Source: Eonycteris spelaea
Taxonomy: Eukaryota > Chordata > Mammalia > Chiroptera > Pteropodidae
Direction of reading: 5' to 3'
Assembly: GCA_003508835.1 (NCBI GenBank)
Contig: PUFA01000210.1
Location: 2,670,501 to 2,734,500 of the forward strand
Length of the DNA stretch: 64,000 nucleotides
Shown: piece by piece, positions 1 to 13,283 of the stretch
Layout: the number at the start of each line of letters is the position of its first letter
How positions within the stretch are numbered: the stretch's first letter is position 1
The notes under the pieces: model-generated
The model's database searches: none
The model's input: only the letters and a program-made list of their open reading frames with translations
Told to the model about the DNA's origin: nothing
Translations under genes and position numbers: made by a program

Positions 1-2440
1 GCGCTAAAGTTTCTAAAAGTCACCTTTTTGGCTCTTTCAGCTCTGGTCACCTTTCGCAGAGACTACCAAACTCTGACTCAGTTTATAATGGAATATAAGC
101 CCTGACATTGGGCCTCTTTAATAGCAGCTCCCTATTCTCACACACAAGTAAACACACATGTGTGCACACACAAAGTGAATAAAATTTATGTAAAATGACC
201 AAAATATTACCAAATTTAACAAGTAAATAGTCAAGGGACTAGAAAATTCTCTATTCTAGCCCTAAGTTACAATGCAAATTTATGAGATCAGTAAGAATAC
301 ATATGGCTAATGTCTACCTGGAGAGATTCTAAGCCACTTTAATAATCTGTTCCAATGTTTAACAACTTTCATTCCTTAGAAATTTCTTTCTTTCTTTCTT
401 CCTTTTTTTTTAAGAGAAAAACTCAACCTGCAGAGTGTGTGAATAGTTCATTTGCTTTTGCATTTACATACTTTTTCATTTGGTTAGATTTTCCTGGTTT
501 TGACTTTTCAGCATTTTAGCTTTAGTTTTCTTGCATTAATGATAAATAAATGTGTGCATGATATACTAAAAACCAACAATAACAAGAAACTAGGAACCTT
601 ACCCCTTAAGAGAGTTTCCAATACTAGAAAGTTAGCCAGAGGTATTTTCCCTCAGTATGTAGATAAATATTTAGTGAGGAAACTTTTGAACTTAGTAATG
701 AGTTGGCCAATAGCCACACATGACTGCTCACATTTACTTCTTTTTTCACTCTATTTTTCACATTTTCGCTACTTAGGGTATACAATACTGTATGAAAACC
801 TTTTCCATGCACCAGGAAAAACTTCGAGAATGGAAATACAAATACTAATGAGAAACAGGAGAAAATTGGTCTGCCAGGCTTGCTTCATCTGTGCCTTATT
901 TTTTAGATGAGGCACTAAGAAACAAAAGTTATTTGGCATGGGAGAAGGGACTCAGATGTTCTACCATGATACTAGCCAAAAGCCGTATTATAGGGTACCC
1001 ATCTTAGGGATAGAAATAGACATTAATTATCCTAGATATTTAAGACATTCAGCCTCTAAATATTTCCCAAGTAAATTTCTTTGATTATCCTGTTTTTCTT
1101 CCATTAATGGAGGACTCCCTGATTAAAAGACAGATACCTCTACCCAAGTATATCAGACACGTTGAAAACCACTGCAGATTCCCCCATCAAGGGAACAGAT
1201 TGTGTGGGAATGGACAGTAAGATTGCATAGATAAAACTCTTCTATGAGCTAACCCACCAAGCATTTCTGCTCTTACTCGTCTCTGCCTATACTTTTGACG
1301 TGATTCAAGCAGTCTATCCAAAATGCAATGTTCTGAATACTCACCTACATGCACCTTGGAGACATAGCTGCTGTTATGCTTTTTTATTCAAGAAAAAAAT
1401 TCAAAACTTCTTAATTTCTTTGAGAAAATCAACAATAAATGGAGAAATTTAGGAAATACTTCGTGACATGTACATGATGAGAAGGTTTTGACTGACCTTG
1501 TGATGATGACTTAACTAGTCATATCATGAAACACAGTTTGTCACAGAAGGAGCACAAGAATTTATTCTCTAAATAAAAGTCAGTTTAGTCTTATCAATTC
1601 TTGATTATCTTGTGGTTGCCTTTCTATATTGTAGATTATAACAAAATTTAATACTGAAATACATTCTTCTTGACATCAATCAGCATGTCTTCTTGGGAAC
1701 ACACATTTATTTTAATATTTGGCTAATAAATCACATGAAAAGGGGAAAGTAAGTGAAAAGTTATCATTATACTTCAAAGCCAAATATAAATGACTTTAGG
1801 CTCTCTCTGCACCTCTGTTCCTTTTTGTTAGGGCAGATTGTCAATATTGCCATCAATTTCAGGGGAAAGTTGAAAATGATATAAAAAATACGTTCTGCCT
1901 AGAGCTTCCTGGCTAATTCAGCACCACGGAATTAGAAAATAGCTATGGTATAAATTCTCTGGATGGAAATGTGTGACAGTTACTAAACTAGCAAAAAGGT
2001 TCCCTATAGCCAGCCCCTGTGAAAGAACCAGCATGAATAAACAAGAAAGGACTAGAAATAAAAAATATATATTTCTAAATATATTTCTGGTTCTGGTGTC
2101 ATTATAAATTGCACATTTCTTTTCATCATACTTTTATATTATTACCACCAAAAAAGACTTATTAAGAAATTAGACCAATAACTAATGATGCAGTTAGAGC
2201 AATATTTTTCAGTATCAACAAGATCACTGTTGGAGACCATCAAGGAGACCAGGTGCTGTAGGCATAAAAAATAAAAAAATAAAGGATTATAAACTGACAA
2301 ATTCCTTGCAATCTGTAAGGTCAACCGACAGTCGCCCTGCCTAAAAAAATAAAAAATGAAATAAATAAATAATAATAAAAAATGACTGCGTGTGCATGTA
2401 TGGATGTGAGTTTGTGTATGTGTGTCTAGTGTTTTAATAA
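1..2440. other. Unassigned noncoding DNA
   Basis: AT-rich sequence without a recognisable repeat or gene. A 136-codon frame on the plus strand (500-910) has no family signature, no signal of splicing and an overlapping minus-strand frame, so I treat it as chance. Near 2270-2385 there are several A-rich runs that could be the tail of a very old retroposon, but I cannot identify a body for it. Confidence 0.6.
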
Positions 2441-2789
2441 AATTTTTTGAATTAATTAATTAATATTTTATGATGACATTGGTTAATGATATACAATAAG
2501 TTTCAGCTGTGCGCTTTAACAGTAAGGCATATATACTTTCACACTATGTGTTCACCTCGTATACTTAGGCTTCTTTCTGTCACCATATATTTGAGCCCCT
2601 TTACCTCATCTACCTCCCCTCTTCTCCACACCCTCCCGTCTGGTAACTACTAGTCTATAGTCCATGCCCATAAGGCTCTGTTTGTTTGTCCTGTTCATTG
2701 TTGCTTTTAGGTTTATATCCCATACATAAGTGATATCATTTTTGCCTTTGTGTCTGGCTTATTTCACTTAGCATGATTAACTTGAGGTC

Positions 2790-5700
2790 CATCCATGTTG
2801 TTGCAAATGGCAGTATTCATCTCTTCTTATGGCTGAGTAATAGTTCATTGTATATATGTACCACTGCTTCTTCGCCAATCATCTAGCGTAGGACGTTTGG
2901 TTGCCTCCATGTCCTGGCCAAGTGAATAATGCTTCTGTGAAGATTGGTGTGCAAATATCTTCTTGGATATGGGTTTTCAAGTCTCTTGGGGTAAATACTC
3001 AGTAGAGGGATTGCTGGATCATATGGTAGATCAATTCTGAGTTTTTTGAGGAACTCCATATGGTTTTCCACAGTGGCTGGTCCAATTTGCAGTCCCACCA
3101 GCAGTATGAGGGTCCTTTTCTCTGCATCATCTCTAGCATTTGTTATTACTTGTCCTGTTTTTATAGCTATTCTAACAGGTGTGAGATGGTATCTCATTGT
3201 GGTTTTGATTTGCATTTCCCTAATAGCTAGAGATGTTAAGCATCTTTTCAATATTTGTTGGCCATTTGTATGTCCTCTAGGGAGAAGTGTCTTTCAGGTC
3301 CTCTGCCCATTTTTTGATTGGATCGTTTTGTTTTTGTTGTTGTTATTGAGTTGTATGAGTTCTTTGTATATTTTGGATATTAGGCCTTATCGGAGCATTG
3401 CTTGCAAATATATTTTCCCATTTCGATGGTTGTCTCTTTACCTGTTGATGTTTTTTTGCTGAGCAGAAGCTTTTTAGTTTGATGTAGTCCCATTCATTTA
3501 TTTTAGTTTTACTTCCCTTGCTTTGAGGTCAAATTCATAAAATCCTCTTTAAGTCCAAGGTTTGAGTTTAGTTCCTATGTTTTCTTCTATGCATTTTATT
3601 GTTTCAGGTCTTATATTCAGGTCCTTAATCCATTTTGAGTTAATTTTTGTGTGTTGATAGACAACAGTCTAGTTTCATTCTTTTGCAGGTGGCTTTCCAG
3701 TTTTCCCAGCACCATTTATTGAAGAGGCTTTCCTTTCTCCACTGTATGTTTTGGCTTTTTGTCAAAAATTATTTGCATATAAATATGGTTTACTTCTGGA
3801 CTCTCGATTCTGTTCCACTGGTCTGTGGTCTGTTTGCTGCCAATACCATGCCTTTTGATTACTGTCACTTTATAGTATAATTTGAAGTCAGCAGAGTGAT
3901 GCCTCCAGCCTCATTCTTTTTTCTCAGGATGGCTTTGGCAACGGGGTCTTTTGTGCTTCCATACAAATCTGATGATTTTTTGTTCTATTTCTTTAAAAAA
4001 TGCCAATGGGATTTGATGGGATTGCATTAAATCTGTGTAATGCTTTAGGTAATATGGTCATTTTAACTCTGTTACTCCTTCTAATCCAAGACACGGATAT
4101 CTTTCCATTACTTTGTATTTCTTTGATTTCTTTTAATAGGGTGTTGCAGTTTTCATTACATAGGTCCTTCACATGTATTTATTAAACTTATTTCTGGATA
4201 TTTTTATTCTTTTTGTTACAAGTGCAAAAGGAATTATTTTTTCCACTCTTTTTCTGATGCTTCATTATTAGAGTATAGGAATGCAATAGATTTGTGAACA
4301 TTGATTTTGTCTCTCGAAACTTTCACTGTATTTGCCTATTATTTCTTTTAGGATTCTTGTGGTGTCTTTAGGGTTTTCTATACAGAGGATCATGTCATCT
4401 GCAAATAGTGACAGTTTGACTCTTCATTGCCTATTTGGATGCCTTTTTATATTTTTCTCTTCCCTGATTGCACTCTCTAGGACCTCCAATGTTTATATTG
4501 AATAACAGTGGCAATAGTGGACAGCCTTGCCTTGTTCCTGATCTTAGAGGAAAGGTTTTTAGTTTTCACCATTAAGTATAATTTGGCTGAGGGTTCATCA
4601 TATATGCCTTTATTATATTATGTTATTTTCCTTTTATACTGATTTTGTGAAGTGTTTTGATTATAAGTGGATGCTGTATTTTGTGAAGGCTTTTTCTTCA
4701 TCTATTGATATGATCATATGATTCTTATTTTTTAATTTGTTTATGTGGTGTATCACATTAATTGATTTGCATGTGTGAACCATACCTGTTGCCTTTGGGA
4801 TGAAGCCCACTTGATAGGTGTATAATCTTTTCCATACGTCTCTGTATTTGGTTCGCTAGTATCTTATTTAAGATTTTGCACCTGTGTTCATGAGAGATAT
4901 TGGTCTGTAGTTTTTCTTTTTTCTGTTTTACCTTTACCAGGTTTTTGGTATCAGGGTAAATTGGCCTCATACAATAATTTGTGAAGTATTGAGTTCTCTT
5001 CAATTTGTTGGAAGAGTTTGAGGAGAATAGGTATTAAATCTTCTTTGAATGTTTGTAGAATTCACTGGCGAAAGCTATCTGGTCCTGGACTTTCAATTTT
5101 TGGTAGGTTTTTGATGATTGTTTTAATTTCCATACTGCCGATCGGTCTATTTAGATTTTCATTATTCAGTCTAGGAAAGTTTTATTTTTTTATGTACTGG
5201 TCCATTTCTTCTAGGTTATTAATTTGGTTTATATACTTTTTCATAGTATTCTTGTATGATTCTTTGTATTTCTGCAGTGTCTGTCATAACTTCCCCTCTC
5301 TCATCCCTGATTTAGTTTATTATGTCTTTATCTTTTTCTTAGTGAGTCTAGCCAGAGGTTTTGACAATTTTATTAACCTTCTCAAAGAACCAGCTCTTTG
5401 TTGCATTTTATTTTTGTTTCTTTGTTTTGTTTTCAATTTCATTTATTTCTGCTCTAATTTTGATTATTTCTGACCTTCTCCTGACTTTAGCTTCAAAGTT
5501 CTTCCTTTTCTAGTTTTTTAAGATGAAGTGTAGGTTGTTAATTTGGACTCGTCTTGTTTTTGGAGATAGGCCTGTATATATATGAACTTTCCTCTTTTGA
5601 TTGCTTTTGCCATGTCCCAAAAGTTTTGATATGTTGTACTATCATTATCATCTGTTTCTATGTATTTCTTGATCTCTCTTTTTATTTCTTCCTTACTCTT

Positions 5701-6500
5701 ATTCTTCAGTAGCATGCTGTTTAATCGCCATGTATTTGTGGTTCTTCTGCTTTCTTTTTGCAGTTCACCTCTAGTTTCAAAGCATTATGATTAGGAAATA
5801 TGATTGGTATGATTTCAACCCTCTTATATTTGTTGAGGCTATCTCTGTGTCCCAGTATGTAGTCATTCCTTGAGAAATGTTTCATGTGCAGTAGTAGATA
5901 AGAATTTATAAGCAGCTGTTTTGGGACGGAAGGCTCTTAATTGTCAATTATGTCCAGTTGGTGTAATGTGTCATTTAAGGATATATTTTCTTAATGGATT
6001 TTCTGTTTGGATCTGTCCATATCCTGACAGTTGGGTATTTAGGTTCCCTATTACGGAAGTGTTTTGATCTGTTTTTCCATTTAGTTCTGTTAGTAATTGC
6101 TTATATATATATTGGGGATCCCTGTTTGGGAGCACAGATATTAATAAGTGTTATGTCATCTTGGTGCATGATTCCCTTTATCATTATAAAGTGTCCTTGG
6201 TATCTTTCTTTACCTTTTTATTTTGAAGTCTATTTCATTCAATATTAGAACTTCTACTCCTGCTTTTCTCTGAATTCCATTTGCTTGAAATATCATTTGT
6301 TTCCTTTTCACTTTGTGTGTATATTTTTCTTTGGAGCTGAGATGTGTCTCCTGGGGGCAGCATATGGTTAGGTTTTTGTTTTTGACCATTCTGCCCCTAT
6401 GTGCCTTTTTATTGGCGAGTTCAATCCATTTACACTTATGGTGATTATTGAAATATGAGGTCTTCTTATAGCCATTTTACCTTTTACTTTCTGGTAACTT
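2790..6500 (-). pseudogene. L1 ORF2 (endonuclease/reverse transcriptase) remnant
   Basis: ORF2p nicks target DNA and reverse-transcribes L1 RNA at the nick. Visible landmarks on the minus strand: N-terminal endonuclease 'VNGLNSPIKRH' near 6440, 'ILANQIQRRMEKIIH' near 4800-4870, the reverse-transcriptase catalytic FADDM at about 4390-4405, and C-terminal 'YDPAIPLL.IYPK' and 'HLARTWRQPNV' in the 122-codon open segment 3251-2883. Frameshifts and stops break the frame throughout; the longest open sense-strand segment is about 120 codons. The catalytic Asp-Asp pair is still readable, unlike in the L1 at 25.4-29.1 kb. Confidence 0.88.
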
Positions 6501-6633
6501 GGTGTTTCCATTGCTTCCTTGTTCTAGTGTTTCTGTTCTTTTCATTTTAGGTTTGGCTTTTGTGGATTTTCCCTCTGATTCTTCTTGTTTATTATATATT
6601 TCTGTTCTGAATATTTGGTGTGTGATTATCATT

Positions 6634-6672
6634 ACACACACACACACACACATATATAATAATATATATATA

Positions 6673-6721
<49 letters not shown>

Positions 6722-6724
6722 ATA
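6634..6724. repeat. (AC)n followed by (AT)n microsatellite
   Basis: An AC run of about 18 bases passes into about 70 bases of nearly pure AT with short interruptions. It lies in the ORF1-ORF2 spacer of the minus-strand L1. Pure alternating AT of this length can extrude as a cruciform and is usually polymorphic. Confidence 0.95.
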
Positions 6725-6989
6725 CTTTATCCATTTTCTTCTGTGTGTGCCTTATCTCCATTGCCTTTGTGAATTTGAAATCTTTGAATTCTCCCCTTTT
6801 CAAGTCATTGTTTCAATTTGTCCTTATGTACGCTGAATGTTCATTACTATCTTACTACAGCAATTCCCTTCTTTTGTTAACCTTATAATACCCTGTTCTT
6901 AGTAAGGGTTGCACTCCTCTGCTTCTATTTGCCTGATAGTCACCTTACTCCTAATTATGTGTATTTTGTTTTTGTATTTTATGTTAGGT

Positions 6990-7889
6990 GAGTTGTCCCC
7001 TTCAGTATTCTTGTAGTGCAGCCTATAGTGGAGAATTCCCTCAAAATTTGTATGTCTGTAAAGGTCTTTATTTCTCCTTCATGTTAATGAGAGCTTAGCT
7101 GGTACTTTATTTTTGGCTGGTACTTCCTTTCACTTAATATTTTCAATATTTCATTCTATTGTTTTCTGGCTTGCAAGGTATATGCTAAGAAGTCTGATGA
7201 TAATCTTAAAGGGTTTTCCTTTATTATGTTACCATTTTCTTCTCCCTGGCTACTCTTGAGAATTTTGTTTTTGTCATTGATTTTTGTAATTTAATATGAT
7301 GTGTCTTGGTGAAGCCTTTTTGGGGTTAAGATAATTGGGTGTTCTATTGACTTTTTGAATTCCAAGCTCTAGCTCATTCCTTAGATTGGGAAATTCTCAT
7401 CAACTATTTGTTTAGAAATGCTTTCTAATCCCTGCTCTTTTCCTTCCCCTTGAGAATGTCCATTATTCTTATGTTTCCTCTCCTGATGGTATCAGTGAAT
7501 TTTTGTATTTCTGCTTCATTATTTTCATTCTTTGGTTTCTCTCTTTTTTCTTCTTGATTTATTTCTAGATTTTCTGTCTTGATATCACTGATTCTTTCCT
7601 TCATTTGGTAACTCTATTCCCTAGCTTGCTATAATCATTTTTCAGCTCTTTGCAGTGTTTTATTTTTTTTTAATTCCAGAGAAGTCTATTCTGTTCCCCT
7701 CCCGCCCCCTTACCCGAGGGTTTCAATCTTCTTGCTCTGGCTCATTTAGTTTGTTTTTTTAATTCCTGAAATTGTTGTTATGACTTGATTTGGAACTCAC
7801 TAGTTTTCATAAATGCCTTCCTGAATTCTCTCATTTAAGTCAATTATTTCGTATCTGTAAACTTGTTTCTGGAGATTTCTCTCTCTCTG

Positions 7890-7921
<32 letters not shown>

Positions 7922-7930
7922 TTTTTTTTT
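6990..7930 (-). pseudogene. L1 ORF1 remnant
   Basis: ORF1p is the trimeric RNA-binding chaperone of the L1 particle. On the minus strand this stretch matches the RRM and C-terminal domain coding pattern (for example the segments around 7050-7200 and 7280-7330) and the coiled-coil region (about 7480-7650). The same layout is seen in the two half-L1 copies at 23.0-23.9 kb and 50.7-51.5 kb. Frames are broken. Limits are estimated from the neighbouring ORF2 and 5'UTR. Confidence 0.7.
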
Positions 7931-7935
7931 TTTTT
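7877..7935. repeat. (TC)n/poly-T tract
   Basis: A run of TC dinucleotides followed by about 23 T residues, near the ORF1/5'UTR junction of the minus-strand L1. On the sense strand of the L1 it is a poly-purine tract. A second T-rich stretch interrupted by single G residues lies at 8083-8130. Confidence 0.95.
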
Positions 7936-8749
7936 GGTGAGATGCCTTGTCACCTGGTTTGTTCATGGTTTAACAGACTATTGCTCTGCCATCGGCATTA
8001 ATGGAAGTGTATTCTGTCTTTTTTTTCCAGAAAGAAGATTTATTATACAAAGATCTCTTTTTAGCCTGCTGCAAAGAACGCAGTTTTTTTTGTTTTTTTG
8101 TTTTTTTTTTTTGTTTTTTTTTTTTTTTTAGTTTCAGTAGGGACATGTAACCTCTTGGATCTATCTTTATTAAAATGCCTTTTTTTCCCTTCTATGTATT
8201 TAGTCCATGCTCGTTACTCTCAGTTTTAGTCCCTGTCAGTGCTAATGAGTACATTTAGCAAGCTTTTGCTCATTTTTCCCTGGGCTCCAGGTGATTAGTC
8301 TCATAGGTATAAGGGGAAGGCCCTCTGGGTTGGATGTTGGGGGCTGCAGCTCAGCCTCCATTTACAACTGCGCTGGAAAAATCAACTTGTTTCTCTGTCG
8401 TCCTGCTTCTCTGCTTTCCTGCTCTGATAACTGAGCCCTGCTGCCGAGGATGTGAGGCTATAGCACTCTCATGCAGGGCATTTAGGAACTGATGTACCCT
8501 TCTCCACTGCCCCTCCTCCACATTGAGCTCCTAGACTGTGAGAGGCAACTTTTATTTCTCCCAGTTCACTGCTGACTCTCTACTGTTCTGACCTATGGTA
8601 ACTCTTTAAGCACAGATCCCATGCTCAGACGTCTGGTGTGCAGTTTTTGTTGAGTTTTAGATATTAGCGGTTTTTGTTTCAAGTGGAGAGATCTGAGGAC
8701 GTCTCTCACTCCACCTTATTTCTCCGCACCTCCTCAAACTTGTAAAATT

Positions 8750-10860
8750 GTGTTGGAAGAACTTTATAAATATGGGCTTATTTCCTTCTCTAAATTTGGG
8801 AGAATTACTAGTGCATCCATGGGGACTGAAATTTTCCTAACAGAAAGGTATTTAATTTGGGATCAATTTCTATAAAACATATGAGAATATTCAAATTTTC
8901 TGTATCTTATGTCAGTTTTGGCAAGCACTCTTTATAAGAAATTTACTCATTTCTTTTTAAATTTTCAAATTTATTGACACAAATAGATTCAGATTATCTT
9001 TATTTACTTGTAATGTCTATAGATCAATAGTGATTCTGATAATGTTGATATATGTTTTTATCATTTTCTTGTTTAATCTAAGTGTTGTATTATCTTTATT
9101 GATCTTTTCAAATAATTTACTTTTAACTTTCTTAATGTTTTTTTATTTTATATATTTTTTAATCTAATAATTTTTACCCTATCTTTATTATTGTCTTTCT
9201 TCTCTTTTATTTACTCTTTTTTTCTTCTTTCTTTACATGATGCCTACATTATCAATTTTCAGTCTTTTTTATTGCCTAATATGTACATTTAATGTTGTAA
9301 ATTCTAAGAACAGCTTTAGCTGCATTATGAAAATTTTGCTATATTTAATTTTCATTATTCATTCAATTAAAAATGCATTCTAATTTTCAATGTAATATGG
9401 AAATGTATTTCTTAATTTCCAAGCATTTGGGGATTTTCTGATGAGCTTTCTGCTAATGATTTCTAGCTTAATTCCACTTTGATATGAGAATTGTGCTTTG
9501 TATGACTTCAATTCTTCTGATGTGCTTTATGGTTTCCTATTTTGGAACACATCTTGTATGTGTTTGAAAATACGAATTCTTCTATTGTTGGCTGCAGTGT
9601 TCTATGTCAATTAGGGTAATTAACTGTACATGCAAATCTCATTTATATGTATTTTGACTTTTATATCTGATTTTTACCTGTTACTTAGAGAAATGTGTTA
9701 AAAACTCCAGCTATGATGTTGGATGATTCTCCTTTCTGTGCATTCACTATTGTTTTTATTCATTTTCTGTCTACATTATTAGATATAGACAAGTTCAGAA
9801 TTGTTATATTTTCCTGTGGAGTCGGCCTTTTATTGTTATGAATATATATTTTCTTTGTTTAGTGCTACTTCTTTCCTTATAGTCTAAGCAAATGCTTTTA
9901 GGACATTTTTATTTCTCTTTTGACTTTCACATTATGCTTTCATGTGTTTTTTTTTTTTTTTAATATGTGTTTTAATTCTTATGTATGCTAAACCACACAG
10001 GACATTTTTATATGGTTTTAAACAGTTAATTGCTGTTTAATTTTACTCAATATTTACCACTTGCATTAATGCTATCTGAGATAATTTTCTTCTGCTTGGA
10101 AACCTCTTTTTAAATAATTTTGTTTCTCTGTAGATATGCTGATGAGGAAATTGTCAAGTTTTTTAATTTTTTTAGGGAAGTCTTTATTTTGCCTTTATTT
10201 TTAAAACTTTATTTTCACTGGATATAGAATTTCAGGTTGAGAATTTATACTTTTTTTTAGCATTTATAATATTATTACATTTTCTTCTGGTTTTTTCTTT
10301 ATCAAAAAAGTAGCTGGTAGTCTTATACTTTCTTCTCTGAAGGTAATATAACTTTTCTTCTGGCTGTTTTAAATTTTTTTCTCTTTTCATTGGTTTTTCA
10401 GAAGTTTTACTATGATACGCTTACATGTGGTAGTCTTTGTAGTTACACCTTGGGGCTTTTACAAATTCTTCTTTAATCTGTTGCTTCTTCATATTTTAAA
10501 AATCAAATTTTTATAAAAAGTTTTGTTCAAAATCTCTTAAATATTGCTTCCTATCCCCATTTTCCTCTCTCTTTTCATTCTGATAATCAAATTACATGTG
10601 TTAGACTTTTTTCACATTGTCTCATTTTGCTCTGATGCTCCTTTCTGTATTTACTACTTTTCATTTTTTTCTATCCTTTTATAATTTCTAAAACACAAAA
10701 TAATTTTTTCTATTATCTCTCTAAGGAATATTATAGAATATTTTTTGGTAATTTTTCTTCTGCTTCATATTTGATCTCTCTTATCTTCAAAATATTTTTC
10801 TTTTTGTTTCTTGTTTACTTATCTTGTCTTTTTTTCTTGTTAGAAACTTTTATTAGCAAA
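8750..10860 (-). mobile_element. Older L1 (L1M-type) ORF2/ORF1 fragment
   Basis: On the minus strand this follows the ancient L1 ORF2 pattern: central reverse-transcriptase region around 8750-9150, the segment coding for sequence around 'NFKL' and endonuclease between about 9200 and 9990, and then ORF1-like sequence out to about 10860. Divergence is much higher than in the adjacent 6.3 kb element, with no open frame of note. It lacks the ORF2 C-terminus and 3'UTR. I do not find those on the far side of the younger L1, so the simple explanation is a truncated old copy and not a split one. Confidence 0.75.
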
Positions 10861-10875
10861 CTAGTACCTTTTGGT

Positions 10876-10928
10876 GGATAGATAGATGATAGATATAGCT
10901 AGCTAGCTAGCTAGCTAGATGATAGATG
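10876..10928. repeat. (GATA)n/(AGCT)n tetranucleotide repeat
   Basis: GATA repeats flank a perfect run of five to six AGCT units at about 10897-10918. AGCT is self-complementary, so the core is palindromic. Confidence 0.95.
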
Positions 10929-10929
10929 T

Positions 10930-12700
10930 TTTAAATGAAACATTAAAATGTAAATTAGAAACAGAAGACATAGAGGTATGTCTTGTGAATTTGTGAGCAT
11001 CACCACATAGTATAATTGGGTGTCCAAACTTTTTTTCTTTAATCAAAGATTCTCACATATCAGTACCTATAGCTCATTTCTTAGAGATTTTTCAGACAAT
11101 AACTGCTTGCTTCTCTTGCCTAGGGAGAGAGGATATACCAACTTTGGGTTAGCATTTTGAACTGGTTGAGGAAGGGAACCAAAATTAATTCCAATTATGA
11201 TATAATTTTAAATTTAATGACTTTTCTTTTCAGAACTGCACACCTGCCTCATCTGTCTTTACTGTCCATAGACCCAAAGTCATCCTGTCTTAATTGTTCT
11301 GGAGTAAATAATTCCCAACTCCTATATGATTGATACAGAAGTAGTTGTTTTCTCTTGCTGTATGAAGATAGGGACAAGGAAGCTTTTGAAGCACCTTTCC
11401 ATAGATTTTTTAAGTAAGCCACCCTTCCACTGTTACTTTGTCTCATCCCCACTTTCCTTGGTAAACTTAGTTCATCTAATTCTTGATTTCATAAAAGAGT
11501 TTTGTAGGGAAAATGGACTTGCTATTGTTGGTATATGTCTCTGGAGACACTTAGGTTTGATCTTTCTCCATTCTGCTAAGTCATTTAATCATTCTTCCAT
11601 CTGTACAAAATTCAGTAACGGGAAGTGTAAGAAATTTTCACTGTTTAGAACCAAGGTTCTCGGATATTTTGCTTTCCTATATCAAATTGGAGCAAGGCAC
11701 ATGTAAGCCAGTAATACCACACCCACACCAGTCCCAAGGTGCCCATGGGGATTTCCTCTCTGGTTTATTCCTGACAGTTCCCCAGCTTTCCCGATGCTAT
11801 CTTCTGCCTCATTCTGAGTATGTATTTTGTTCTTTAGCAAAGACTCTAAATAGGATATGGAAGTGGACCTGAGTTTGCCTTTTTGTACCAGGTAGTTTAA
11901 GAACACTAAAAGACCAGAAACTCTATAAATAAATCTATGAATATCAAACATTTTACTATATTATTGTTTGTGATCAGTAGGACTTGTACTTAGTATCTAC
12001 TAATTTATAATGCTGAATATAATTTAAAGTATGATAATGATATTAAAAATTATTCTGTAGATTCAAACTGCATCTCTTAGGCAAAATTAGTGAATCTCTT
12101 CAATAACCATCCATATTTATATGGTGAACACTGGGAATTAAAGGAAAGAGGTATCATTGTTTATGTATACACACACACACACATACACACACAAAGTATT
12201 AAGTGTGATTTGAAATAATATTTTTTTCATAAATTTTCAAATAAAACAATGATAATTCACCAAAGATTTTCCTAAGGAGATAATAGGATTGTTCTACTTA
12301 TTATCCTATTTCTTATTCACAACTTATCTAAGCTTATTTTCATGTGATGATTTACAAACTAACATAAAACATGAATGATATCTACCTACTTGTCAAAACT
12401 TCTTAGTTTTCATTCTTAATTTGATTTCTTTATGTTTTGCATTTATCTAAAGTTGGGAGTGAGAAAGCATTTTAATTAAAACTATTTCTTCAGTGGATGA
12501 TTAATTACTTTTTCAAAAAAAAAAAAAGAATAAATAGTAAACATAAAATTTCACCTGTGCCAACATTTATAAAAATATTGTCTCAAGATAAAAGTCCTAT
12601 ATTAAATTTAAACCATTAACAATTATACTATCAATTAATATTCAGAAATTGGCTAATAGAGAAATTAATTTAGAGGGCATGTTAAATGTTTCATTTGTAA
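10930..12700. other. Unassigned noncoding DNA
   Basis: No repeat family or gene that I can name. The stretch around 11220-11900 is somewhat richer in GC and has overlapping short frames on both strands (for example 11326-11706 plus, 11682-11951 minus) with no recognisable domain. It could be the diverged 5' part of the old L1 at 8750-10860, but I cannot show this. A short interrupted AC microsatellite lies at 12171-12193 and an A run at 12515-12528. Confidence 0.5.
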
Positions 12701-12711
12701 ATTACATTTAA

Positions 12712-13030
12712 AAAATCTAGGGGGAAGGGAAATTGGACGAAGGTGATCAAAAGATAAAAACCTCCAGTTATGAGATATGTAAGTACTGAGTATGACATAC
12801 AGCATGGTGACTATAGTTAACAGTGCTGTATGATTTATAGGAAAGTTTTTAAAAGATTAGGTTTTAAGAGTTTTCATCACAAGGAAGATTTTTTTCTTTT
12901 TATTGTATTTACATAAGATAATGGGTGTTAACTAAACTTGCAATAATCATTTACAATATCTGTAACTCAAGACATCATGCTGTATGCTTTAACTTACACA
13001 GTAATGTATTTCAATTATTTTTCAATAAAC
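12712..13030 (+). mobile_element. L1 3'UTR fragment
   Basis: Contains the L1 3'UTR signature 'gactatagttaacagtgctgtat' pattern followed by the tail pattern with 'caagacatcatgctgtatgc' and a terminal 'caataaactggg'. Only the last 320 bases or so of the element are present, as expected of a strongly 5'-truncated insertion. Confidence 0.75.
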
Positions 13031-13283
13031 TGGGAAAATTTCCAAATACTTAAACAATAAGCAAATTACCTTTGATAATGTAGCTTTACCATTTGTAATT
13101 GACATAGTTAACCCTATTTCCATCCTGGAGACAGTGGTGATGAGGTGTGGAGGTGAGGGTAGAGAGCATGAGATAAGCTTTCTTGTGTGATTTTGTGTTA
13201 AATACTGAACAGTCACTACTTCATGAATACAAATACAAATAATATCAATTTTATATATTTGTACATATACACATATATTACCC

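Larger units (their letters stand above)
2447..8745 (-). mobile_element. Near full-length LINE-1, degenerate
   Basis: Read on the minus strand this is a complete L1 in order: GC-richer 5'UTR (about 8745-7930), ORF1 (about 7930-6990), spacer with a microsatellite, ORF2 (about 6500-2790) and a 3'UTR ending near 2447. The length of about 6.3 kb is that of a full L1, so it was not 5' truncated at insertion. The 3' end carries the 'attaaccaatgtca' type motif also seen in the L1 pieces ending near 15880 and 58130, so these three belong to related young lineages. Frames are broken by many stops, so it is dead. An older L1 fragment in the same orientation abuts its 5' end. Confidence 0.9.

Noticed and set aside
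500..910. 136-codon open frame on the plus strand
   Set aside because: No recognisable domain, no family resemblance, overlaps a frame on the other strand, and lies in AT-rich DNA with no gene context.
3046..3462. 138-codon plus-strand frame, hydrophobic
   Set aside because: It is the antisense of the L1 ORF2 C-terminus encoded on the minus strand.
5018..5473. 151-codon plus-strand frame that looks like a membrane protein
   Set aside because: Antisense of L1 reverse-transcriptase codons. The A-rich L1 sense strand gives Phe/Leu/Ile-rich antisense frames.
6477..6888. Overlapping frames on both strands with Ile-Tyr repeats
   Set aside because: Translation of the AC/AT microsatellite.
7790..8131. 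113-codon frame with Phe and Ser-Leu runs
   Set aside because: Translation of TC and poly-T tracts in the L1 5' region.
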